From assembly GCA_034111325.1 (NCBI GenBank), contig JAWUXM010000012.1, forward strand, positions 1 to 20,727: 20,727 nt of DNA. The letters run 5' to 3'. The translations under genes and the position numbers were made by a program. The notes under the pieces are model-generated. The model saw only the letters and a list, made by a program, of their open reading frames with translations, was not told where the DNA came from and did not search any database. Shown piece after piece: positions 1-6,998 of this stretch. The stretch is from JAWUXM01 sp034111325. GTDB lineage: Bacteria; Pseudomonadota; Alphaproteobacteria; Rickettsiales; JABIRX01. Positions within the stretch are counted from its first letter, which is position 1. Every line of letters starts with the position of its first letter.

Positions 1-217
1 CGATCTATATCGTAATATCAGGAATCCTGAACGTTCTTATAGTGAAAGAGTAATCTTTGATAGCGCCTATGAACGCTTCATCACCGAGATCTGCTTGGTC
101 AGAAAGATTGATCGTGCAGTTTTCGAAGAAGAGTTTAACAACATGTTAAAAGCTGATGACGTTATTGCTGAAGATACTGACTTTGATGATGATGATGACG
201 AAACTATCGCAGCTTAA
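1..217 (+). CDS. C-terminal 71 residues of an unidentified protein (partial)
   Basis: An open frame enters from the left edge with codons starting at base 2 and ends at TAA 215-217, followed at once by a second in-frame TAA. The visible residues include YRNIRNPERSYSERVIF and end in a strongly acidic tail (DFDDDDDETIAA). A canonical terminator begins 45 bases after the stop, so this is the real end of a plus-strand gene. I do not recognise the family; the start and most of the protein lie outside the window, and no catalytic motif is visible. Confidence 0.75.
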   Translation, partial: DLYRNIRNPERSYSERVIFDSAYERFITEICLVRKIDRAVFEEEFNNMLKADDVIAEDTDFDDDDDETIAA

Positions 218-261
218 TAATTATAAGTTGTGATGGTTTCTGAACCACAGCAAAGAAAGAT

Positions 262-288
262 AGAGCCGCCTTGCGCGGCTCTTTTTTT
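262..288 (+). terminator. Rho-independent terminator
   Basis: A perfect 8-bp stem AGAGCCGC / GCGGCTCT (262-269 and 275-282) encloses a 5-base loop and runs into seven consecutive T. It lies 45 bases downstream of the partial plus-strand gene and should end its transcript. Confidence 0.92.
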
Positions 289-322
289 GTGAGGGTTTTT
301 CTACCCCTTCACCCTATTAGAG

Positions 323-650
323 AAAATCTGAAGATTTTTGTGATGATCTTTTGTAAATGTCCTTTCACATTGCAGTGACGTGTATTCTACATCACACTAC
401 CGGACAAAAATATTGTTATTCCATTTCTTGCCGCGTCACTCCCTGAATTCCGCAGGAATTCTAAGGGAGTCTAGGAGCAAAGGGCACAATAATTGTTTGT
501 CGCTCCTGGATAGCCTTAGAATTGCTACGCAATTCAGGCTATGACAATATTTTAGTGTGTTATTAACTTTTTTGTCCGGTAGTGTATTCTACATACACGA
601 GTCGAAATAAGTGAAGGTTATGTGTCAAAAAGCGCGTAAAAGAATTAGCT
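323..650. repeat. Dispersed palindromic repeat, copy 1, split by an insertion
   Basis: The left part (323-392) and right part (582-650) together match the intact copy at 12299-12427. Both begin AAAATCTGA-GATTTTTGTGATGAT and continue through a TGTwAATGTCCT stretch, then an ACGTGTA...TACACGAG hairpin, then a GAAATxAxxxAAGGTTAT stretch. Removing the element at 395-584 together with one flanking repeat rebuilds a continuous repeat. Its right end overlaps the sucD stop codon (645-647), so the transcribed RNA is the structured 3' untranslated region of sucCD. The stretch 218-644 contains no gene: it holds the terminator, this repeat and the inserted element. Confidence 0.7.
395..584. mobile_element. 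MITE-like non-autonomous element, ~190 bp
   Basis: Perfect 16-bp terminal inverted repeats, CACTACCGGACAAAAA at 395-410 and its complement at 569-584, bound the element. The sequence GTGTATTCTACAT lies at both 380-392 and 582-594, a direct repeat consistent with target duplication of roughly 10 bp or more; its last bases merge with the right terminus, so the exact edge is uncertain by a few bases. The interior is highly structured: hairpin ACTCCCT/GAATTCC with GGAATTC/AGGGAGT (438-470), GGAGC/GCTCC (474-478, 502-506), and ATAGCCT/GAATTGC with GCAATTC/AGGCTAT (510-542). There is no ORF, so movement would need a transposase supplied elsewhere. The transposase family is not identified. Confidence 0.8.
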
Positions 651-1529
651 TTTTAGGAGTTCAAGCATAGCTCTGCCCATCTCCGAAGGAGAATCTGCAA
701 CAGACATATTCGCTGAACGCATAGCTTCGATTTTATCTTCAGCACCACCTTTACCACCAGCAATAATCGCGCCGGCATGTCCCATTCTTTTTCCTGGAGG
801 TGCAGTACGACCAGCGATAAAACCAACACATGGTTTAGAACGACCTTTTTTTGCTTCAGACTTTAAGAATGCTGCAGCTTCCTCTTCATCAGAACCACCA
901 ATTTCACCGATCATAATCATCGCTTCAGTTTCATCATCACCTAGGAATAAATCCAAGCAATCAATGAAATTTGTACCGTTTACAGGGTCACCGCCAATTC
1001 CTATACAGGTTGATTGACCAAGCCCTACTTGTGTTGTTTGATGAACCGCTTCATATGTTAATGTACCAGAACGTGATACAATACCGATTTTACCTCTGCG
1101 GTGGATATGCCCTGGCATAATCCCTATTTTACATTCATCAGGTGTAATAATTCCTGGACAATTTGGCCCAATTAAACGTGAGTTAGAATTTTGCAAAGCC
1201 TTTTTGACTTTTACCATATCTATAACGGGAATTCCTTCCGTGATACAAATAATCAACTCAATCCCTGCATCTATCGCTTCTAAAATTGCATCTGCTGCAA
1301 ATGGTGGAGGAACGTAGATTACTGAAGCATTTGCTTCTGTTTTTTTGCGTGCATCTTCAACCGTGTTGAAAACTGGCAAATTCAAATGTTGCATTCCGCC
1401 TTTTCCTGGGGTTACACCACCAACCATTTGCGTGCCATATGCAATCGCTTGTTCTGAATGAAAAGTTCCTTGTGCGCCAGTAAAACCCTGACAAATAACT
1501 TTAGTATTTTTATTAACTAATACGCTCAT
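645..1529 (-). CDS. sucD: Succinate-CoA ligase (ADP-forming), alpha subunit
   Basis: The 294-residue protein is full length for the alpha subunit of succinyl-CoA synthetase, which with SucC interconverts succinyl-CoA and succinate in the TCA cycle with ATP formation. The N-terminal CoA-binding Rossmann domain shows GFTGAQGTFHSEQAI (15-29). The family core GPNCPGIITP lies at 121-130, and RMGHAGAIIAGGKG (248-261) carries the phosphohistidine H251. The ATG at 1529 follows an AAGGG ribosome binding site at the usual spacing and lies 14 bases after the sucC stop, so the two are cotranscribed. The stop falls inside a dispersed palindromic repeat, which becomes the 3' end of the message. Confidence 0.97.
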   Translation of the reverse strand: MSVLVNKNTKVICQGFTGAQGTFHSEQAIAYGTQMVGGVTPGKGGMQHLNLPVFNTVEDARKKTEANASVIYVPPPFAADAILEAIDAGIELIICITEGIPVIDMVKVKKALQNSNSRLIGPNCPGIITPDECKIGIMPGHIHRRGKIGIVSRSGTLTYEAVHQTTQVGLGQSTCIGIGGDPVNGTNFIDCLDLFLGDDETEAMIMIGEIGGSDEEEAAAFLKSEAKKGRSKPCVGFIAGRTAPPGKRMGHAGAIIAGGKGGAEDKIEAMRSANMSVADSPSEMGRAMLELLKS

Positions 1530-1543
1530 AATTTCCCTTCTGT

Positions 1544-2713
1544 TTATTTAATAGTAGCAACAACTTTCTTAGCAGCATCGCCAAGATCATCCGCCGCAAT
1601 GATAGTCAAACCAGACTTAGCTAAGATCTCCTTACCAAGCTCAACATTTGTACCTTCTAGACGTACAACTAATGGAATATCTAACTTTACTTCCTTCGCC
1701 GCAGCAATAATTCCGTCAGCGATAATATCGCAACGCATAATTCCGCCAAAAATATTGACTAAAATTGCTTTAACATTTGGATCAGAAAGAATAATTTTAA
1801 AAGCTGCTGTGACCTTTTCCTTCGTGGCACCACCACCAACATCTAAGAAATTTGCTGGTGAAGAACCATAAAGTTTGATGATGTCCATAGTCGCCATAGC
1901 AAGACCAGCACCATTAACCATGCAGCCGATATCACCATCCATTTTTACATAGTTCAAATCATAGTTAGAAGCTTCAACTTCTAATGGATCTTCCTCGCCT
2001 TCATCACGTAGCTCTTTGATATCAGGGTGACGGAAAAGCGCATTATCATCAAAGTTATATTTTGCGTCCAAAGCAATAATGTCGCCTGTTGCAGTTTCAA
2101 CTAATGGGTTGATTTCGATTTGCGATGCATCAGTAGCAATAAATGCTGCATATAGTGCAAAGATAAGTTTTGTGAATTTCTTAAGAGGGTCACCACTTAG
2201 ACCAAGGGCAAAACCAAGCTTACGAGCGTGATAGCCTTGAATCCCGATTGCGATATCAACAGAGACTTTGACAATTTTCTCAGGTGATTCTTCAGCAACT
2301 TCTTCAATTTCCATACCGCCTTCGGTAGATGCGATAAACACTACTGAAGCAGTGTCACGATCTAAAACCGCTGAGAGGTAATATTCTTTTTTAATGTCTG
2401 AACCAGATTCTACATAAAGCCTTTTAACAACCTGACCTTCAGCGCCAGTTTGTGGCGTGATTAATGTCATGCCGAGAATATCCGTAGCTTTTTCTTTAAC
2501 TTCTTCGATTGATTTAACAACCTTCACACCACCCGCCTTACCGCGACCTCCTGCATGAATTTGCGCCTTAACAACAAAAACCTTATTGCCTTGAGCTTCT
2601 AATTTTTTTGCATTCTCAACAGCTTCATCCACTGTGAAAGCTGGGTAGCCAACTGGTACAGGTACGCCATATTTTGCTAAAACTGCCTTCGCTTGATATT
2701 CATGTATGTTCAT
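1544..2713 (-). CDS. sucC: Succinate-CoA ligase (ADP-forming), beta subunit
   Basis: The 389-residue protein is the normal length for SucC, the ATP-grasp and CoA-ligase beta subunit that partners SucD in the TCA cycle. It begins with the diagnostic MNIHEYQAKAVLAKYGVPVP and has KAQIHAGGRGKAGGVK (49-64) in the ATP-grasp fold. The C-terminal half has NGAGLAMATMDIIKLYG and NIFGGIMRCD, which form the phosphohistidine-facing domain. GAGAAAG upstream of ATG 2713 is a reasonable ribosome binding site. It is the first gene of the sucC-sucD pair and is divergent from tsaE across about 90 bases. I see no convincing consensus promoter there. Confidence 0.97.
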   Translation of the reverse strand: MNIHEYQAKAVLAKYGVPVPVGYPAFTVDEAVENAKKLEAQGNKVFVVKAQIHAGGRGKAGGVKVVKSIEEVKEKATDILGMTLITPQTGAEGQVVKRLYVESGSDIKKEYYLSAVLDRDTASVVFIASTEGGMEIEEVAEESPEKIVKVSVDIAIGIQGYHARKLGFALGLSGDPLKKFTKLIFALYAAFIATDASQIEINPLVETATGDIIALDAKYNFDDNALFRHPDIKELRDEGEEDPLEVEASNYDLNYVKMDGDIGCMVNGAGLAMATMDIIKLYGSSPANFLDVGGGATKEKVTAAFKIILSDPNVKAILVNIFGGIMRCDIIADGIIAAAKEVKLDIPLVVRLEGTNVELGKEILAKSGLTIIAADDLGDAAKKVVATIK

Positions 2714-2803
2714 ATCTTTCTCAAAAATAAAATAATGTTAGTTTTTTCGACCGGCACGGACTATATGTAAAGAATTCCAAATTTCCATAAGAATTATTAC
2801 AAT

Positions 2804-3220
2804 ATGCTTATTTTAGACAATTTAGAAGACACAAAAACATTTGCCCAACAAGTTTCCCAAACCATAAAGAAAGGCGATATTATATGCCTCAAAGGCGATT
2901 TGGGCAGTGGCAAAACAAGCTTTACACGCTTTTTGATTGAAAGCCTTGGCGGCGATATAACACAAGTCACCAGCCCTACTTTTAATCTACTCCATTTATA
3001 TGACACAAAAATCGGGACTATTTATCATTTTGACCTATACCGTTTAAAGTCAATTGAAGAAGCCTTTGAGATAGGTATTGAAGACGCGCTAGAAAATGGC
3101 ACTACTATAATTGAGTGGCCAGATATTATTCAGCCCCTATTAAAGCAAAGGAATATTACAACCATTAGCTTTAAAATCTTGCCAAATGGAGAACATAGTG
3201 CTGAAATAGCCTCAACATAA
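2804..3220 (+). CDS. tsaE: tRNA t6A biosynthesis ATPase TsaE
   Basis: TsaE is the small P-loop ATPase that works with TsaB and TsaD to install threonylcarbamoyl on A37 of ANN-decoding tRNAs. The 138-residue length is normal. The Walker A motif is KGDLGSGKTSFTRFL (30-44), followed by the switch-like TSPTFNLLHLY (56-66), HFDLYRL (75-81) and IIEWPD (102-107), all family signatures in the expected order. The ATG at 2804 precedes the conserved core by the usual ~25 residues. The next gene begins 20 bases downstream on the same strand. tsaE beside an AmgK-like phosphotransferase is a familiar alphaproteobacterial pairing. Confidence 0.93.
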   Translation: MLILDNLEDTKTFAQQVSQTIKKGDIICLKGDLGSGKTSFTRFLIESLGGDITQVTSPTFNLLHLYDTKIGTIYHFDLYRLKSIEEAFEIGIEDALENGTTIIEWPDIIQPLLKQRNITTISFKILPNGEHSAEIAST

Positions 3221-3239
3221 CCTTTTTAGGTGGTTTGCT

Positions 3240-4187
3240 ATGCTACGTAAAAACATCATAAATCAATTCTTAGCGAAGAATAAAATCCACAACGCCAAAA
3301 AAGACAGCCTGCCAGATGACGCTTCTGCCCGACATTATTCAAGAATTTTTGATAAAGAAAAAAGCTACATCTTAATGGAGGCGCATGCTGATCAGACAAG
3401 TTTTATACCCTTTATCAAAATTTCCAAATTCTTAGGCAATAATAACTTCTCAGTACCAGAAATCTACGCCACTGATAACAAATATTATTTAATGCTACTG
3501 GAAGATTTCGGCGATAACTCATTTAACAAAACCCTAAATCAACACCCTCAGAAAAAAGAAGAGCTCTACCGTAACGCAATTGATAACCTTATCAAATTGC
3601 ACCAGATAACGCCCCCTTCTGACCTCCCTATACATTCAAATGAAACTTTACTCGATGGTATAAAGCTTTTCTGCAAATGGTGCCTAACCGACACTTCCGA
3701 GAAAAAACAATATCTTACATTATGGAGTGAACTTTTGCCGCAAATAAATATGAGTTCTCAAATAATGGTCTTGCGTGATTTTCATGCAGATAATTTATTT
3801 TGGTTGCCAGAGAGAACCGCCTATCAGAAAACTGGCCTTATTGACTTTCAAGATGCATCTCTTGGACACCCTGCATATGATCTCTGCTCTTTGCTTGAAG
3901 ATGCACGTCATTATATCACCCCGCAATTTCGTGATATGATGATTGAATATTACTTAAAACAAAATCCAGAAATAAATCGTAACAATTTCATGCGTGATTA
4001 TGCCATTCTTTCAACTCAACGTAACCTACGCATTTTGGGTCTATTTACCAAATTAGTAAAAAAGGATAATAAAGTTCAATATCAAAAATATATTCCTAAT
4101 GTTCGGCAATATTTACGCTGCTATATGAAACAAGAATTTATGCTTAATGTTAGTAACTGGCAGAATACTGATAAAAAAACCGCCTAA
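3240..4187 (+). CDS. Aminoglycoside-phosphotransferase-fold kinase, AmgK-like
   Basis: The 315-residue protein has the APH/choline kinase fold. PDDASARHYSRI (25-36) fits the nucleotide loop, MVLRDFHADNLFW (176-188) holds the catalytic Asp180 and Asn185, and GLIDFQDASLGHPAYDL (199-215) holds the metal-binding Asp202. In alphaproteobacteria the gene after tsaE is usually this kinase; characterised AmgK phosphorylates MurNAc or GlcNAc at the anomeric position for peptidoglycan recycling. That substrate is inferred from family and neighbourhood. AGGTGG at 3229-3234 is a good ribosome binding site. The nucleotidyltransferase (murU) often found next is absent; an accessory segment starts instead. 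The last 20 codons and the stop are duplicated at 6386-6463. Confidence 0.85.
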   Translation: MLRKNIINQFLAKNKIHNAKKDSLPDDASARHYSRIFDKEKSYILMEAHADQTSFIPFIKISKFLGNNNFSVPEIYATDNKYYLMLLEDFGDNSFNKTLNQHPQKKEELYRNAIDNLIKLHQITPPSDLPIHSNETLLDGIKLFCKWCLTDTSEKKQYLTLWSELLPQINMSSQIMVLRDFHADNLFWLPERTAYQKTGLIDFQDASLGHPAYDLCSLLEDARHYITPQFRDMMIEYYLKQNPEINRNNFMRDYAILSTQRNLRILGLFTKLVKKDNKVQYQKYIPNVRQYLRCYMKQEFMLNVSNWQNTDKKTA

Positions 4188-4203
4188 AATATGGTCTGTT
4201 TGC
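4126..4203 (+). repeat. 78-bp direct repeat, left copy
   Basis: This segment covers the last 20 codons and stop of the AmgK-like gene plus 16 bases beyond. It recurs at 6386-6463, offset exactly 2260 bases, with three substitutions (4154, 4169, 4198). The two differences inside the coding part are both third-position T/C changes that leave the amino acid unchanged. The pair brackets the accessory segment carrying the 638-residue gene. Confidence 0.93.
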
Positions 4204-4223
4204 GTACTTCTTAGAACCTGATC

Positions 4224-6140
4224 TTAGAATAAATCTAGAGGTTCCCTTGCTCCAACCAAACTCTCCACGTCCACACTTCTTTGTTGCTGCTGCGCAAAAT
4301 GACCACCCCTTACATTATGTGTCACGCCTAGATTTGGCACAGACTCAACCGCTTTTTCTCGGGCATCATCGTGAATTACCTTAAGGGCCACACCACCTAA
4401 CAATATAGCTGGCAAGGCAAAAATAAAAAAAAGGGCATCTATGACTACACCCATCGCTACCACGCCTAAGGCAGCACCAACTGACATGGTAATTGCAGCC
4501 ACATATTTCAGTTGGTGATTTCTTACCGTTTTTTCTGATACAGTTAAATTCCTCTTTACTGTTCTGGGAGCTTTTTGTACCAACTTTTGCTCCTCTCCTT
4601 TATCCGAAGCACCTACTGCAGGAGGTATATAACTCGAAGGCACCAAACCATCTAATCTCGGCCGGTGACCATCAAATGGTACTGTTGTAGGAAAAGGATT
4701 TCTAAATTTTGCTAATAAACTTACTGACGGATTTTCTTCTATAGGTCTTGATGTATCATAACTAGGCTCTGCTTTCTGATTCGCTTTCTCTCTCTCCTCT
4801 CTCTTCTGTTTCTGAGTTTTTTTTAGATCTCGTCTAACTCGATTATATCTATACAATGCTTGGGGTTTTTGCGCCGCTGCAAGTAAATTTTCTTCAGTTT
4901 GAAGAGAGGATTCTATATTGATTTTTTTACCTGATAACGACTCTTCCACCTCCAATAATTGCTCCTCTGCTGGAGCTATAGGTTTTAGCTTTTTACGCAT
5001 GTTTTGAAAAGCAACTTCAACAGTAACCAACTCTGCACTCACAAAGAAGTCCTTTGATTTATTATTCCACCACTTGTTATTCAACCACTTTGGCGTATCG
5101 AAAGGCGTACCATTTTCAAAACACTCACCTACATAAACAACAACATTCTTACCCTTAACCTCTTTGCTAATATTTTGGAATTTACCTTCTTTTGTAAATA
5201 AATATTGTACGAGCAAGTCTTCGTAGCATGTTATTGGACGCACACGAATATTTTTATGCAGCTTCTCATTAGCAAAACATCTACCTGCCAAAACAAGCAT
5301 TACCGCTTTGGCGATATTTTTTTTCTCTTCAGATAATGCATAATTATCCACTATATCGATTAATTGATTAAAAGAATCCTGCGCCTCCACCAACGTTAAA
5401 TTATCTTTTTGTACAATATTATAAATTCTTTTCAGCTCTCCCGGCGCCTTTTTCTTCTCTTCCGCTAACGTTAACTTATGTTCTCGTACACACTGTTGAA
5501 ATATCTTTGCATTGTCCTCTTCTTCCTCATTAGGATTAACATCGACCAATTCCCATTCATCTCCAGATAATGGCTCTCCATCTACAATCTTAGCCTCTAA
5601 AATAGCCTTCACATACTTGCTATTAACTTCCTGGGCAGCAGCAGCAAATGCATCTGATTTTTTACTATTAACCCTCCACGTGAACGAAGAGTTGCCTAAA
5701 CTCTCACCCTTCCCAAAACACTCACCTACATAAACAACAACATTCTGACTATTAACATATTTGCTAATATTTTGGAATTTACCTTCTCCTGTAAATAAAG
5801 CTTGTACGAGTGTGTCTCTAGAATTACATGCTCCAATATTCATGCTCTTACGCAAACTATTATCAGCAAAGCATTTACCCGCCAAGATAAGAATCACTTC
5901 TTTGACGGCTTTTTTTTGCTCACCAGTTGCGTCCTGTGATTCCAGCATCGCGATTAGTTCCTTAAAATCCTCCTGCGCCTTTTTTAGTTCTAGATCAGCT
6001 GTAACCACATTCTTATAAATCACAGCTAAGTCATTATTTTCGATAGCCTGCCTCAGTACCAATTTTGTGACTTTCAGCTTGTTTTGATCTTCTTGACCAT
6101 CAATACTTGAATTACTCTCTGAAAAAATTTTCCTACTCAT
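4224..6140 (-). CDS. Orphan 638-residue protein with duplicated domain and C-terminal membrane hairpin
   Basis: I do not recognise a known family. Two related domains occur in tandem: residues ~41-142 and ~239-341. Both run from an IYxxV start through LAG(K/R)CFA(D/N) and GKFQNISK to NVVVYVGECF, spaced by ~199 residues. A Lys/Arg/Gln-rich, probably coiled, segment (~385-460) and a Pro-rich linker (~462-530) follow. Two hydrophobic stretches (~546-567 and ~569-589) form a likely membrane hairpin before a hydrophilic tail with QQQQ (617-620). No signal peptide is evident. It has no partner genes and lies within a segment bounded by 78-bp direct repeats, so it looks acquired. A host-directed or surface role is only a guess. 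The ATG at 6140 has a GGAGGG rather far upstream, so the start is moderately certain. Confidence 0.75.
   Translation of the reverse strand: MSRKIFSESNSSIDGQEDQNKLKVTKLVLRQAIENNDLAVIYKNVVTADLELKKAQEDFKELIAMLESQDATGEQKKAVKEVILILAGKCFADNSLRKSMNIGACNSRDTLVQALFTGEGKFQNISKYVNSQNVVVYVGECFGKGESLGNSSFTWRVNSKKSDAFAAAAQEVNSKYVKAILEAKIVDGEPLSGDEWELVDVNPNEEEEDNAKIFQQCVREHKLTLAEEKKKAPGELKRIYNIVQKDNLTLVEAQDSFNQLIDIVDNYALSEEKKNIAKAVMLVLAGRCFANEKLHKNIRVRPITCYEDLLVQYLFTKEGKFQNISKEVKGKNVVVYVGECFENGTPFDTPKWLNNKWWNNKSKDFFVSAELVTVEVAFQNMRKKLKPIAPAEEQLLEVEESLSGKKINIESSLQTEENLLAAAQKPQALYRYNRVRRDLKKTQKQKREEREKANQKAEPSYDTSRPIEENPSVSLLAKFRNPFPTTVPFDGHRPRLDGLVPSSYIPPAVGASDKGEEQKLVQKAPRTVKRNLTVSEKTVRNHQLKYVAAITMSVGAALGVVAMGVVIDALFFIFALPAILLGGVALKVIHDDAREKAVESVPNLGVTHNVRGGHFAQQQQRSVDVESLVGAREPLDLF
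5116..5810 (-). repeat. DNA-level internal duplication inside the orphan gene
   Basis: The segments 5116-5213 and 5713-5810 are nearly identical over ~97 bases, including an exact 33-base run and an exact run of about 28 bases. They encode the FQNISK...VVVYVGECF part of each tandem domain. The rest of the two domains is much more diverged, so this core is either under strong constraint or recently homogenised. Confidence 0.85.
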
Positions 6141-6167
6141 ATTCTTTAGTCTTAAAGTTACCCTCCA

Positions 6168-6356
6168 TTATATCATTTTTTTGGTGATAGAGCAAACGTA
6201 ATTTCTAATTTTGTTACGATCCAGGTATATGACCGATTGACTAAGGTGCTTCAGTTTTAAGATTAGGTAAATTATGTTAATTAGTACGGGTACAAAAGAG
6301 ATGATTCCTAGTAGATACAGTAGGTTTACTACCTTTCCCTCTCTTTCTCTACCCAT
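6168..6356 (-). CDS. Possible small membrane protein (62 residues)
   Basis: A short frame starts at ATG 6356. It has a charged N-terminus (MGREREGK), one long hydrophobic stretch (~residues 9-34) and a basic C-terminal half. It sits just upstream of the 638-residue gene on the same strand, inside the same accessory segment. There is no clear ribosome binding site and I recognise no family. It may be a real one-pass membrane peptide or the remnant of a longer gene. The rest of the 6141-6490 gap holds only the duplicated kinase tail. Confidence 0.35.
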   Translation of the reverse strand: MGREREGKVVNLLYLLGIISFVPVLINIIYLILKLKHLSQSVIYLDRNKIRNYVCSITKKMI

Positions 6357-6463
6357 GACAAATCAAGCAATTTGGCGATGGAATTTGAAACAAGAATTTA
6401 TGCTTAATGTTAGCAACTGGCAGAATACCGATAAAAAAACCGCCTAAAATATGGTCTATTTGC
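6355..6463 (+). pseudogene. Duplicated 3' fragment of the AmgK-like gene (right repeat copy 6386-6463)
   Basis: Bases 6386-6463 match 4126-4203 at 75 of 78 positions. The fragment is fused in frame to a chance ATG at 6355, giving a 30-codon ORF that ends with the same residues as the kinase (SNWQNTDKKTA) at stop 6445-6447. It has no kinase motif, so it is a remnant. It marks the right border of the inserted segment. Confidence 0.85.
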
Positions 6464-6490
6464 AGCTAACAATGACTATAATGGGAGCTT

Positions 6491-6997
6491 CTAGTACATC
6501 TCCTTGCCGAAAATTACCTTGTTATCGCCATCTTTGTAAAAATCATTAATCTCAGCAACTTGTGCAAAACCATATTTGATATAGAAACTTCGGGCTGGCG
6601 AATATTCTGGTAAGGATGATGTTTCCGCATATAATTTTTTACCACCAATTGCACGAATCCGCTCCTCGCTTTTTTGTAAAATTAAACTAGCTAATTTGCG
6701 CCCCTGCCATTTCTTAGAAACCGCAAGCCAGTACAAATCAAAACGACCTTTCGCCATGCAAATCTCGCCAAAACAACTATAAGCAATGATATCTCCTGCA
6801 TTATTGCGTAAAAACAAAAAATGATAATCTTCACCATTTAAAGCATCAGCAATCAATTTGCCACTTACTTCAATTTCTTCCTCAGAGAAAACACCCACTT
6901 CTTTGACTAGCTGCATAATTTTAGCGACGTCGCTTTTTTGCACCTCATCGCCTAAAAACAACTTCTCGTCGCCAATAATAATCTCTTCTATTTTCAT
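6491..6997 (-). CDS. GNAT-family N-acetyltransferase
   Basis: The 168-residue protein has a complete GNAT core. The strand LYWLAVSKKWQGRKLASLIL (88-107) includes the acetyl-CoA pyrophosphate loop QGRKLA, and YSPARSFYIKYGF (132-144) is the usual motif B. The substrate cannot be read from the sequence. It starts one base after the stop of the second ATP-grasp gene, so it is translationally coupled to the kamA/ATP-grasp cluster. A role in acetylating that pathway's amine product is an inference. The described beta-lysine acetyltransferase AblB is also a GNAT protein but is longer, so I do not call this AblB. It is the last gene of the cluster. Confidence 0.88.
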   Translation of the reverse strand: MKIEEIIIGDEKLFLGDEVQKSDVAKIMQLVKEVGVFSEEEIEVSGKLIADALNGEDYHFLFLRNNAGDIIAYSCFGEICMAKGRFDLYWLAVSKKWQGRKLASLILQKSEERIRAIGGKKLYAETSSLPEYSPARSFYIKYGFAQVAEINDFYKDGDNKVIFGKEMY

Positions 6998-6998
6998 A

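Noticed and set aside
218..644. CRISPR array or small RNA gene
   Set aside because: The repeats here are inverted arms of a palindrome and a MITE, not regularly spaced direct repeats; no independent promoter was seen.
1599..1871. 90-residue plus-strand ORF inside sucC
   Set aside because: It is the antisense of a strongly conserved coding region and has no ribosome binding site or recognisable protein features.
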